Shown here one piece after another: positions 49,148 to 62,400 of a stretch of DNA of 64,000 bases. This DNA is from Mesodorylaimus sp. YZB2_4 (taxonomy: Eukaryota > Nematoda > Enoplea > Dorylaimida > Dorylaimidae), in assembly GCA_030248295.1 (NCBI GenBank), contig JASANH010001726.1:1-64000 (forward strand), written 5' to 3'. The notes under the pieces are model-generated. The model was not told where the DNA came from and ran no database searches. It saw nothing but the letters and a program-made list of their open reading frames with translations. The position numbers and the translations under genes were made by a program. The number at the start of each line of letters is the position of its first letter. Within the stretch, counting starts at the first letter, position 1.

Positions 49148-52100
49148 TTATAACCCGAAATTCCCCCCTCTGATCATGCCCCCAACGAACGCAACCAGTG
49201 TTATTACGATGGTCACAATCACATTGAATATCATGCATACATTTCCCGGTTTCATAGCTGTTAATGGTGGGGTCGGGAATTGATTGGTGACGGTTTCTTT
49301 TGGCGCGGCATTATTCGTTTGATGCGAATTGCCAATTCCCAGCATTGGCGAATTCCCATTATTGGCATCAGGTGGCATTTCTCGACGACGAAACGCCTTT
49401 GGTCGATGGACAAGCTTGGATTTACAAAAAAGAAACATTGATGCTAGCCGTTTTTCATTTTGCGGATGATTTAAATAGACGGCCAGGAGTGTTTCCAGTG
49501 ACAGATGAAACATAATCGCCAAATAAAACCAACCTAGAAAAGTAATTTTGATAATTATTTGAGTTCAATGACAATTTCATCGGTCGATTTACTGGCACCT
49601 CCCACCTGCCGTTTTTCGATTGGCTGCTAGGTTTGACCCCTCCTTCATAACAGGATCTGATTGGCTGTTTGCAATGATGAACCTAATTGTGTAAATAATT
49701 TTAACAAGACAAAACAGAAGGACGCTATGTGTGAAACATACCTAAAAGTGGAACCGACGATGAACCCTTTGGGATCTGATCTGAAACTGTCAGCAATAAA
49801 ATCGATAAAGCCAATAAAGTAGTGATGCCCAAATTGACTTTATCTTCTTTTCCCGAATTACGCGAATTAGCGAATAAGCCCACGGATGCTATCAAACTTA
49901 TAATCAAAGTGGGCAGTACTAGATTGACCACGTAATATAATGGCTTTCTTCGGATTACTAGATGCCCAAAAATCATGGCGTATGGCCGAGCGCAACAATC
50001 ATACTGTATTTGTCGTTTGTGAATGTCAAAAGATTCCACATTCCATTCGTCGCTTTCTTGGTAGGCTTCGAACGTGGTCTGTTTATTCGGCAGAAAAAAA
50101 TCAATCTTTGATATGTCGTAAGCCCAAGAAGCGAATGTCAACGTGCAGTTTTGTACATCGAACGGAAAATACTGAACATCAAACAGACACCCAACTGTGT
50201 ATTGAGCAGTTCGAGGGAAAAACATTTGCGTTTTATTGCCGGGTAATAAATCAATAATGACTGCTTGACGGTGCTCGACTTGGGCCATGTCCATCTGAAT
50301 GCTTAAATAAGGCAAACTCACAAGTAAGAAGTCATTGTTGAGGTTCTCCCAATTTCAAGAAGCCGCCGTGTGTAAAGATATTTCGATCGATACCTCGACA
50401 ACAACCCCAATTTTTTTTTCATTGTCTGATCTTCAAGTTCTAACCCATTCTTTCTATTATTTCCAAAAAAGTCCGTTATCACAGACTCAAAACTTTTGGA
50501 CCAGCCAATGCACACAGTGAAACCAGGGCTTAGGATGGCTGGTCTACTCGGCCACTGATAAGCGCAACCACGGTTTAGGAAAAATGTCTGAGCAGAAGCT
50601 GCTTTCTCTGCAGGACGACTGATCGTGGCAACGAGCAGAGGATCATGCAATCTTGTGCTTGTGGTCCACATAGTGAGCTGGGGGTGTCTAACTCTCAGGC
50701 TATAGTAGTAGCGCTTGCTGTTATTGTTACTAGGGAGAGTTCGACTCGCGGCCAGGTAAATCATTTTGTGTCATGTGCCCTTTCATCCTTGAGTGTGTCA
50801 TTACTGATATGATAAAGCATGAGCATGAACATAAAGTTGGAAGAAGGGGAAAAGATTTTTCAGTGTTCATCGAGGCTTAGGCATGTAACGATAAGCAATA
50901 TCACTTCGCTCTCAGCGCTACATCTTTAGCATGCAGTATGCAGGTTGCTTGTGTGAAACAGCACAGCTGCCTTTGGGGAGCCTGTCTGAGCAGCAGTGCA
51001 TTCACAGAACACAAGCTTTGTGGCTTGGATGCTGACATATCAATGCATACATACAGTATGTGTGCGAGCAATTACGAGTTGTGTGTGCGGTGCCTAAGAT
51101 GTTAGGGCACTTCCCCTTTTTCTTGTGGCCGAGTAGACAAGCCATTCTAAGCCCTGGTTCCACTGTGTGCATCGGCTGGTCTAAAAGTTTTGAGTCTGTG
51201 ATAACAGACTTTTTTGGAAATAATAAAACCTTTTTTCGTTTTTTGCTAGAAACTAGTTTGGCTCAAAACACTTGTTCCTAGAACTGAGAGAATCGAGTGA
51301 CTTGACTGTCATACAACTTTTTCCAAACCTCTTAAAAAGAGAAGCATAAAACGGAACAGTAGCCCGCGCCCATGAAATTACTCATAAAGACCGCCTACGA
51401 ATCGACCAGTTCATAGTCTGAAACTCTTACCCGAACAACCGTGCCTGCTCATGAAATGCGCATTTTTTTGAATATGTGCTCAGATATATAGGCGGCAGGA
51501 AAAACAAAAAAACTCATTCGTAAGGATTCCTCATTCGTAAGGAGAACTAGCTCATGCTCGAGTGGTCTTAACTTCTATATCCTCAGAGTATTCCATCAGA
51601 AGCTGAAACTGAACACTTAGGATCCGCAAGTTTTATAAGGTTGTTATCAGCTCTAATTTTCCTCAGCAATATTACCTCCACATCTAATAGAACATGTACC
51701 GCCCATGGAAACTCTTTCCACATATTTATATTCGTTCACATATTCTCAATTTATTATCAGCAAATTTATTGGTGTATGTACATACACCAAACCCATCTTC
51801 GTGAGAGCGCGCTAAGTGAGCCTGGCCAATCAATAGCGCTGTATCTCAACCCGTTCAGTTGATGTTTCTAAACTCCGCGCCGAAAGAAAACAGAATCACC
51901 AGAGCCAGCTACTTTCGATAGTCGATAACTCAAGAATGATTGAACCAAAAATGTTGATTTTCCGCAAACTTTGCAAGATAGGTCAGATCCGCTGCCATGT
52001 CAATTTTTATCAAAATCTGTTGAGTACTCGACGAGCAACGGGTTGATAAAGTCAGAAAAGTGATTATTTTCTGGAATAACTTTTTAGAAAGTAAAGCTTT

Positions 52101-53625
52101 CAAAGAACGAATTCCAAAAGGGAGATTCTGAAGATGCAAGCTTTCAGAAAAAGTAATATTTACACCTGTGCGACCTGTGGTTGTTGCGCTAGCCTGATGT
52201 TTATCCTCCTCCTCCTCCTCCTCCTCTTCCTCCTCCTCCTCCTCCTCCTCCTCTTCCTCCTCCTCCTCCTCGTCTTCTCCCCCCTGAACAAGAAATCGCG
52301 TATTCTAGAAATCGACGATGGCCGGACGGATTTTGATAAAAATTGGCACGATTCTAGATTCGGCCGATTCTGATATGTGTGTGAAAATCAAAAATTTTCG
52401 TCGAACCGTTCTCGAGTTATTAGCCGGCAAAAATCGTCCTTTAGCATTAGGCGTCTGGTTGGCTGGTCTAAGCAGGCACTGTCGTGCCTGCTGATGCATA
52501 CTGGACCGATCCCATATAAAGTGTCACTGGCGTTTTTTGAATAGGCTTCTTAGAGCTGACCGACATGGAACATCGAGATGATACAACACCGTTGTACTGA
52601 TTTTTAGTAAACAGCTGTCACTTTATGTGTGTGGACAGGGGATAAACTACGCCGCTTCTACGCAGGTGCTGTTATTAGAACTGCTACTAAGAACTTGGGA
52701 GTTTTTCAGCTGTCGAAGTTTCTGAAGTAAAAGACTCTACTATAGTGAACGGCCGTCAGTGCTGCACTGAAATTTCAAACCGAGGACTGAACACTCCTTT
52801 TTTTAAGGGAACCTACAGACAACTTACTTGTTGATGAGGGTGGTGTCCGGCGTCCAAAGCACACTATATTCAACTGACAGCTGGTCTAACTCGCCATAAT
52901 CTTCAGGTCGCCAATGCAAGCGATTATCGTTCCAGTATTCATATACCCAGCAAAAAAGCGAAATCGACTGACTTTTACCATCCTAAGGAGACAAAAATGA
53001 ACCGAAAATTCTCTTTGGCATAAACTTTTTATCGTATGTTTTAGGCACAGGGAAATAATCTTTAAGAATTTGATTGTCTGAAGGCTAATTTTTTTAGCAC
53101 AAGCAGGTTTTATTGTCGCACTCATTTTGTGATTGAGATGGTTTCATGATAGCATGGAGCTCTCCCCAAACGATTTTGTAGAGGCCCGACTGGCAATCGA
53201 TACTCTGCACGGAGCCGGCAGCTGGGAGCGTTACCCGTCAGGGTGACGTTTCAGCCATGTACTAGGTCAGAAGAGTTTGATAGACTATCCTGGGTTCTTA
53301 GCGTGGTGCAAAAGCTCCACCGGTCACTCCCTCCAGTAATACAGACCCGGTCGCATTACAGCTTTCTACATCCGCTAGACTTCCCATATGGTAAAAAATC
53401 GCCTGATTTCATCCAGTAAGCTTTCCTCTTAAACCTTACCTCCGTACCAAACACTTACCACGCTGATAATCTGGTATAAATCGAGGACAAATGAGACATT
53501 GACTGGGTGGCTAGGATGCGACACAGGCCGGGCCCTTTTATCATAGTGTCCATTATCAAACAGATCCGTGAGCAGACGAGACTCGTGAATGCCATTGTGA
53601 TCCGATGAAAATGTTTGACGAATGT
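49148..53625 (-). CDS. alpha-type nicotinic acetylcholine receptor-like subunit (5' end missing)
   Basis: Four minus-strand exons join in phase: 53625-53459, 52982-52828, 50301-49742 and 49533-49148. They encode the extracellular domain from HESRLLTDLFDNGHYDKRAR and DLYQIISV through YEYWNDNRLHWRPEDYG. The Cys-loop is complete with 13 residues between its cysteines (CLFDVQYFPFDVQNC). Vicinal cysteines (YDCCARPY) mark an alpha-type ligand-binding subunit. M1 (YYVVNLVLPTLIISLIASVG) and M2 (VNLGITTLLALSILLLTV) are cation-channel-like. M3 (GWFYLAIMFHLSLETLLAVYL) is unusual and lacks the usual His-His-Arg after it. The M3-M4 loop is only about 75 residues. M4 ends at FVGGMIRGG. The signal-peptide exon was not found above 53.6 kb. 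The 2.5-kb intron holds a foldback repeat and a TCC microsatellite. Confidence 0.88.
50455..51226. mobile_element. foldback element with ~100-bp inverted arms in nAChR intron
   Basis: Arms 50455-50555 and 51125-51226 are about 94% complementary. Outer ends read TTATTATTTCCAAAAAAGTC-like and inner ends GGTCTACTCGGCCAC-like. They flank a 570-bp non-coding centre. Likely a non-autonomous DNA transposon or foldback. The centre shows no transposase. Confidence 0.78.
52204..52280. repeat. TCC microsatellite
   Basis: Nearly pure TCC triplets interrupted by two TTCC steps, within the large nAChR intron. Confidence 0.95.
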
Positions 53626-56482
53626 CTAAATCATATATCAGTGGCATATGATCTCATACTAACCCAAGTCACACTGATAACATGACAGGACACCACAAAT
53701 AGTCATTCAGTTTTTCCTCAAACACATAGTTTCCCTCCCAAGACCCATTTGGGTTATTGATTCTCCCACACAGTTTCTCAGGGACAGCAAGGGATATTAT
53801 ACAGTATGTGGTGCGACAGCATATGCTTTGACCTACGTCATGAAACACGCTGCCGTGGTGTTTTGGTGGGGACCAGGGCGAGATGGTGAGCTATGATTAG
53901 ACGATAAATTCCAAGTACTCGTACTGCATGCAATGGACAATTATGTGAAAACTTTGAGAATCAAATCGTCCGAGAGAGAATTTTAGTGCCAAAATCTGTT
54001 GCACATGTCAAACTCACCTCCCGCCCTTTGAAATAGTTCCCCTCCCCCGGCCAATTTGAGAAAAAAATTTTCCAAGGTTACTGCATTTACTGCAGGGCGA
54101 TGGAGAAACCAACCGTGCAATGACATGCATCAATGTCTTGCACACATGCCGTGAAGTTGTGTCAGAATTCAGCTCCTGACTCATTGTCAATGCGAGGTTT
54201 TTCCACCCGTCAAGTGCATGTACAGTATTTTCGTGGATAAAGAATGAAATGATGATTACTCCAGCGGGCACCATGGACAAGTCTGCTGTTGCAACAGCTA
54301 GCAGCTGTTCACCAAAGGAGCGATCCATCTCAACATTTAGTGTGCATGGAGCTTGAAATCAAAACAGGTCAAGAATTACCATTAAAAAATGTGCCCAAAA
54401 AAGTCATCACTTCTTTTTAATGTATTTAACGATGTATGCAACTTACTTCCTCGAACATCACTCCAGAAGCAATGGAGCACCAGCGCAGTTAGTATCCTCT
54501 TTTCCATTCGAATAGTCACAAGCAGCAAGGAAGTATGTTTCGGGGATTTTTTACCAGGGTCTACTTGTAAGCGATAAGCTTTATGAAGTCATTCGCTCGA
54601 GAAAAGGTGTACGGTCCATCGATAACGCGTCAGATCACCAATATTGGATTCTTGTAGCCAGAAAATTTTCAAACCCGCGTTTGGCTGACTGTTCTTGCGA
54701 CTTCAGGTTCCGATTTTATGTGCCACGAAGAAATGGCGGAGGAATTTCGTTGCAAGGTTTTTTCCCATCTATTGGACGTGTCCTCCTAAAACTAATAAAT
54801 CCAGTGAGTGTATGAAATGGAGCAAGACTGGTTCTTGGATACACATGGATGAACAGGGCTTAAAATCAATCATTCCACATTAAGCTTTCTTCGCGCGAAG
54901 GCACCAGCATGCGTCACGGCTGTCTGAGTTTGGTCCTCCGAGTGCGCCATTAAAACATGGATGCTGGCAATGAAGCTTTTCCGATTCCAGTCTTCCAAGA
55001 TGTTTGCCAAGGTAATTTCGCGACCAGCCAAATGCACTACTTGGCCCAAGCATTTAATACCTCCTAGTTCATGGTCACCAGTCTAACCACCCGCTCTCCC
55101 CATCTACGTGTTTGTTTGAATAAAATTGCTCCAAGTGGGCGAAATTTTCTTATCGTAGGGGATGATATTACTTCCACACTCGTTTGGGTCCTACTTTTTT
55201 TCTGAAAAGCAAAAAATGCTGTAATCCTTGCGAAGAAAAATACACGAAGGAATGCGAAACATTCGACTAAGAAATTACTTGAGACAGATCCAGTGGATAA
55301 ATTACGTTGGGGGCCGCAGGGTGAGAGTGAGAAAGAGTACTTTTTCACCAAACGAAGTAGAGGGGTATTTGATAAGTGGCATAGAAGGCCTGTCATTATT
55401 ATTTATGTCCAGCCCGATACTCCAGGTTGATGGAGCCCTCGATTTCCCTCAGGGCTTATTTGCCATTCAGCATTTCGTGATCTGCTCGAGCCCCAAACGG
55501 ATGCGCATTATGAATGTCTGCTGTGTGCGATTGCGAGAGCCGCTAAAAAGAAGTCATTGCTCATCTCCCTCGACCAAGACGGAAATGAAGGATGGGAATG
55601 AAGGAAGCAGAGTGAAGCTAATTTTACGCTTCTTTTCGCCCTGCAAGGCGATCCGAAGAGAAATGCGAGTCTCTAAGTCGGTGTGCTGCCTGACATCGTG
55701 CTATTTCTTGACATACTAGCAAAAAAGCAATAGAAATGAAAGAATAGAAGGGCTTTGCCTTTTCTCCATTGATTTACAAAAAAAGATAACTTTAGTTTCA
55801 GTCGATTAACACGGCTGAAATTTGAGAAAACTGTATTCTCTTTCATTGTGGCTTCTGCGCCGGTGCAAAATTCCCAAGCTGAAAAAAGGCAACCACGTAA
55901 AGTGGCGCTCAAAGCATGAAAAGAACTGACAAATATCTTTTTCTCAGATCAAAATATCATATCAGGAAAACACCAACACCAAAACCTTATCACTCGCAAT
56001 CATCTATAAACCAATGTGCAACTAGCTCTATTGATCCTCATCCAAGCAGGATCTGCGCCAAAAGTGTGCATAGTGAATAGCTATTGGATACAATGCAAAG
56101 AAAAAACTAAAGTGCACGCTAACAATAATCTCGGTTCAATATTATTTCCAGGCTTTGCTTATCTGAACAGACAAAATCGATATAAACGACGAAACTGCGC
56201 CCACGTACGCCATCCCGGTCTAGACAACGCATCACACTAATCCTGAGAAAACAACAATTATTTTGTGAACGCAAGCAGCCAGTCCACCAGAAACAAGCAA
56301 AGCAGTGACAGGATATGTCTGAGTGTGAGCTTTGTTCGTGTCTTGCTGAAATATTCTTGCCTACATATGATACCAAGACCCCTAGATCAAGGATCAGTAG
56401 GGCGACGCACACTCACACAATCACATCCAGTCCACAAATTATGTGCCACAGACGCATGTAAGTACCCAACAAGCCTTCGTAG
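53626..56482. other. intergenic / nAChR 5' region, nothing recognised
   Basis: The missing leader exon of the nicotinic subunit should lie here on the minus strand but no convincing signal-peptide exon with a matching phase was found. Open frames such as 55228-55719 (163 codons, plus) lack any domain pattern. The right end is the 3' flank of the NCX gene. Confidence 0.45.
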
Positions 56483-59400
56483 TTAAAATCCTTGAATTAC
56501 GCAATAAGCCTCTAAACTGGACAATAGCAAGTACAAAAGCCATAAAATAATGAAAAAGACTGTGGTCATAACTTTAGCAGGGAAAGGACCTCCCAATTCT
56601 CCTCCAATACGCTTCGACCTTCTAAGTAACAAAATAATTATGGCCACTGCTGCCTCGACGCAAAATATGGTGACCGAAAATGCTAACGTTCCTGCCTCCA
56701 CTTTGAATATATTACCTTGAGCGTTATGGTAAATAGCGGCTATGGTCCACGCGATGCCAATGCCCAAAAATACATTGACACCATTGCTGCCTGTCACATT
56801 ACCTATACTACCATCCGCATATTTGTCTTGAACTGCCGATACTTTACTGGCGAAAGTATCTGAAACAACGAAATAACTATCAATATCGATTTTCCTTTAT
56901 TCTGATTCGTCGCGATTTGCAGTAGCCACACCCCCTTTTTTGCGAGGACCTAAATTTTCCTTGTTTGCTTACATATGTATGGTTATTTTTTAAAAAAGCT
57001 GCGGCCGCTTGTCGAAGCCAGTCTGTGAAAGCAGCCAGGAATAAGGAGGGCATACCTGGAACACTGGTACCCATAGCAACGAAACTAATCGCGGTTACTG
57101 CGTCTTTCAAACCGATTGAGCAGCCGAAATGATTTGCTAAATCCCCAATGACTGCTGTGAATAAGCCAATCATGCCTATGGAGATTACGAAACAAGCCCA
57201 ACCGTTCAAGTACTCTGAAAAAAAGATGGTAACGCACACCATGGGGGTGATAGACAGACCTTTCAAGCTTCGATTGTCTCCCATGGCCAGATAGTGCACG
57301 CACCTGTTGGCGGAATGAAGGCGCACAACACTTTCCACGGTACCGACAAGAAATGCATGACATAGTCACCGCAGCTCGGCAACTTCTCCTCCTTTTCGAC
57401 GCCTTCAGCCAGTGCTGCTACTTCTTCTTCGTCTTCACCTTCATCTTCAGCTCCTAGAAATATTTTTCCCACGTCAGAATGTCAGAGCTGCCTCAAATCA
57501 GTGTACGTACCAGCGCTAACTGTCAATGCGTCAACGAACTGTTCCCTCCAAGACGATGTGCCAACAACCAGAGAGAGGTTTGCAGTTTTAATCATGCGAT
57601 CGACCACGCCCTTAAAAATATATTTTTCATGATTTAAGACAGTGCAATAAAATTTTTGTGTTGTCTTACCTTAAACTCGTGGCTTTCTTTAATTTTTACT
57701 GAACATTTAGAGATTTCACCCAACTTTGGTTTCCCCAAATCTGCAATCTTGTCTTCCTCTTCCTCTTGCTGCCCTACTGCTGGAGAAAGGCGACCAGAGT
57801 CGATACTTCCTTGGCCTTCATCTTTATCTGTGAAGAAAGAGACATAAAATTACGGCGGGACAAGCAGCATCTGTGACCCTCCACCTCCGGAAAAACTAAA
57901 GTGGTTAGCTAAGCATAGAATTATGCAAGAAAGGCAGCAATGTACAGCAGTAGACTGTGCAGTTGCAGGCTTCAGTGCATCGCAGTTTAGAATTACAGCT
58001 CGGTTAGTGAGAGAATGTGCAAATTATTAGATTTGTTAAATTACAGTCAGAGTCATCCGTTCTACTGACAAGTGAGTCCAACACCAGTGTGATACCGGCT
58101 GGGCAGAATTAAAGATGTCAGATTATTCCGCCACCAAGCTTAACCCAAGGAAACCTTGTACCTTTCTTGAATATCATATCCATTAAAGGACGTAGAGGAT
58201 TCTTCCCTGCAGGAAAATCGCAATGCCTTATCAGACCACCCAGAAGAAGCAAAATTCAAGAAAATGTTAGTAAGTAGTGCATTCAAAACTGCTCATGCTA
58301 AAATGTATAAAAACATCATCACATGCTGATTTTTCGAAAATATTTCTAAGAGATTATCAATTTTTTGGGGGTTTTTAGCATTCATCCAAGAAATTTATTT
58401 TAAATTTTAAAAACGTTTATAGGAGTATCTAATTTTTGTGGTTGTTAGTAGAAAGAGAAATATTCGCAATGTCACCTCCATCCTGTCCCAACTTTCGTCG
58501 TTGCTTCCGCTTATAACGTTCAATCAGTCGATTTTGATCTAATTGAAAAATAAGGAATAAAAAATTACAAACTAATATAAAAATATAAAATGGGAAGAAC
58601 AGCCCCAAAATGACTTCATCCACATTACACACACAATAAAGACCGTCACGGCAGTATGTATGCCCCAAGTACAGTGCAGATGGCATAACTGGTGGGGAAG
58701 GTTAAAATAATATAAAATTGTGCTAACCACATTATATAACACCCGCTACTGTCGCCTGTGCTGACAGTAGTGCGATCGATATACAGATTCGAACACCAAT
58801 GATGCATCTTTCACTTATTGTTCACACAGGAGTATATATCCATACCTGATAGCTTTTTGGCCCAAATAGGTTGACCAAGCTCCAAGAAAAATGTTTCTGA
58901 TTTTTCGTACTCCTCATCGTTGACTATTCCGACTGTTATGGTTTGTCTAAAATGAAAAATTGGAATTTGTACAAGTTGTATCAGGATGTTAGCTCGAATT
59001 TTGCCTGTTTTACACCGGTATCTTTTTTTGTTGACAGTGATTAGTGTTTTTTTTACCACTTGGTCTACTTTACAGAGTGTACTAGTGTGGTGAAACCTGA
59101 AGAGGCAATTCCTGCATGCACAGAAGGTGCTGCATCACCTCAATCACATGAATATGTGCAATTCTTAGAGCTATATCATCCTGCCTTATACTTTCACTCC
59201 AACCCAATTCCGTCATTTTGGACTAAAATCTGTTGCCTTGCTTGCAAAAAGTAAAAACCATCAGATTTTTGATCATCAACGCATCACATAATATTTGAAA
59301 ATTTCCAAGAGATGCATCTATGGGAATTTTAACTGGCTGAAAAGTGGCTAAAAAGTGGCCAACACTTTACCCCTGCGACTGATTGTTCGTACGCAAAGTC

Positions 59401-62400
59401 TTTATTTACGTCAGTAAGCATTAAGTTGACATAGGTAAAAATTTTTAGAAAAACGGAAAAGCTGCCGCTGACAGCGCCTGAGAAGTGAAATCTTAATTCC
59501 AGTTAGCTCAGCGGGTGAACTTGAGTGGCGAAAGAAAATATGGGACCACCTGTGACTAACTGGTTTCAACTGACGCAGCGTAAAAACTATCCCAGCAGGC
59601 ACTGGGCCCATAATTTCAGTTATTATTTTTGAAAAAAGGGTGCACTTGTAATTTAAGGAGCCTTTGTAGAAGTAGAATAAAAGATAATAAAGATTTTGTG
59701 TAATGAAAAAAAATTAACTGATGAGGGGGTATAAAATGCATTGTGACATATTTTGCACCGAAATTCATTTTTTGCTCATATATTTCCGATTCGTTGAGGC
59801 GAATTCAAATCATTTTACTTTTCTGTTTCTCACCTCAAATAAAATGCAACTACGAAAAAAACCTAGTCTATTCCGCTTCCCTCATGTACAGCAACGAAAG
59901 CAACGAGCAGACCTTGCCAAACACTGATCAATCTAAATTACCTCGGCCTCTTTTCAATAAAAGTAGAATTAAAAATAAGAAGACAGATGTCAATCTTTCT
60001 TATTTTGAACTCTTGTTGCATACCCGCACATTTTCCTCGGAGAAGTAGGAAACACAAAGAGCTTGTAGGATGAGCTAATAAATCTTTGTCTTCGAAAGAC
60101 TGAATGGGCAAATACTGTGCGCATAGATTGTACAAACGTGGAGGGATAAAACATGGAAAAGAGTGGGTGTTTATAGCCTTTTTTTTATCAATCCTTTTCT
60201 TTATTAAAAATGCTGAAGTACGCTCACATTAGATGCGCTATAAAATAAATGCCATGCAGATTCGACTTATACGGTGAGGGACTACTGGAAAATACGCGGA
60301 TGAAGAAGGGCGCATTCAAAAAATGCATGAAATCCATGATTCCACCAACTTAAATGCAACAAATTCTTAGTTTATTAAAAAAGATGGTGTTTAAATGCAT
60401 CGAGGCAGAAATTTTCTTCTACGAAACACAAATTTTTTCAGATGGCCAGCTTATTCAGGCAGGGCTAAGCAAAAACCTCTACTGCAGTGATAACCTGCCA
60501 GTTATATCACATGTTTATTGATGAAATTTTGATGAAAACGCGCTTTTTGAATTTGATGTTCAGGTTCAAGGGTATTTACCCAGAAACTATAAATATGGGG
60601 CGAGAACCAACTGCAACAGGGCAGTTACCCTGACTCGATGCCTTAGTCGGAAGTCGGATCTAGGTCACCGAAGTTGAGATCTCACAAGGGAACATCGCCA
60701 ACCGTTAAGTCGAACTTTAAGAAACCAAAAATTGTAATATGTTCCCAGGTGCAAAAGAAAGCACTATGCAAAATATTAGAGGCGTCTGGCTAACTGGTCA
60801 CCAGTGGTCAGCGTCTAAAGTCCCGAATTTTTGTGCATTAACGAAGCTGAGCGTTGAGAAAAGCACGCAAAGTTCTTTCCAAACTAGATTTTTGGGTTCG
60901 GAGTTTCGAGTTTAAGCTTCCAACACTCGGGTTTGGGTTTTTTTCCTGAAAAAAACCCAAAAAAATCTAGCAGAATTTGAAAATTTCACTGTACTCCAAG
61001 GGCTGACCACTGCTGACCAGTTGGCCAGACGCCTCTAACATTTCGCACAGAGCTTTCTTTTGCACCCAGGAACATGTTACAGTTTTTGGTTTTCCAACAT
61101 TCGATTTAACGTTTGGCGATGTTCCCTTGTCAGAGCGTACCACAGAAAGTGGGTGGGCCAAAAAAATTACGTATCTATAACATAAAACAGTGAGGATGAA
61201 GCTACGTAGCCTTGCCCTGTTCCTTCATTCCTTTAGATACCTTGCCATTGTGCCGGACTCTTATCGACGGACGAACATCTGTCTTTTCATCAAGTTTATC
61301 TCAGTTCTACGGATGAGAAGGCTTCGGGGTGATGGATTTATGTGTGGAAATAGACCTAGCACAAGACTGCTGTACAGCTTGATACAGTACGTAGGTCTCT
61401 CATCACTAGTTTCGCACAGCTTCCCACAGCTTTCTGTGAGGTCCCCATCAACCTACCTATTGGATCACAAGTAAAATCTTGCATCGATGAAATCTTCTGC
61501 GTGAATATCAGTTTTCTTCGGTTTTTGAAGAGATTCAGTTTCAAAAACTAATGACTCCCAGACTTTTCGTCAGCAGCAGCTTTTAGAATCCATTTTGGCC
61601 TAGTACTTGAGTTTCTCATCTACAATTTTTGTGGTCATGAATCTTCAGGCTTGGAAATTCGTTCAGAAAATAAGGTATCAAGTCACAAAAATCGAAGCGG
61701 AAACTCGACTAGAAGCGTGCTGCATGGCACGGATAACAGGAAAAAATCAGCCAGATTCAGTAGATATTGCGGAATTTCCATCCCTCAGCTCCTAAAACTA
61801 AGTTCTCCAAAAACAATTCGGACTTACTCAGTTTCGTCATTTTCAAAAATTAATTCGCCTTCCTTCTTCTCGAAATCACGTTCACTCACTGCCGTACCAT
61901 CGATGGTTTTGTACGGTATGATGACCCGTCCTCTGGCTCCGCTCGTCCTCAGCACTTTTACATGCAGGTATCCATCATTTTCGGAAACCGTAAAATCGTG
62001 TTCTTCGAAATTGAACACACCGGCGTGGTCGTCGTCGAGAATCATGCACGTTGCCGAATAGGGTGCCACTAATTGAGCCAAAGGAGGCGAACCCAATTTG
62101 GATGGATCCAATACCAGGCCATCTTTCGTTTTAACTCTTAAATTTTCTAAATGAATATAAAAATGTTCATCTTCTTCAAAAACGTCATCGTCGATAATTT
62201 CGATGGGGATTTGTAATTGTAATATATTAGGTGTGAAAGTCAGTGTGCCCTGGGCGGGCATATAATCCGAGTTCGCATTCGCTGTGCCATCCTCTGTGCG
62301 ATAATCGACCATGACAGTCAAATCGTCGGGTCCACCCTCACGGGCTACGTTTGCCGTAAATGTGCCTACGTTTTCCAAAACTGTATAATGTCCTGGATTG

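Noticed and set aside
50318-50764. 148-codon minus-strand frame upstream of the nAChR exon
   Set aside because: It is intron sequence covering one arm of the foldback repeat; the receptor exon starts at 50301 in another frame with a matching splice phase.
55228-55719. 163-codon plus-strand frame
   Set aside because: No recognisable domain or splice sites, and overlapped by open frames on the other strand.
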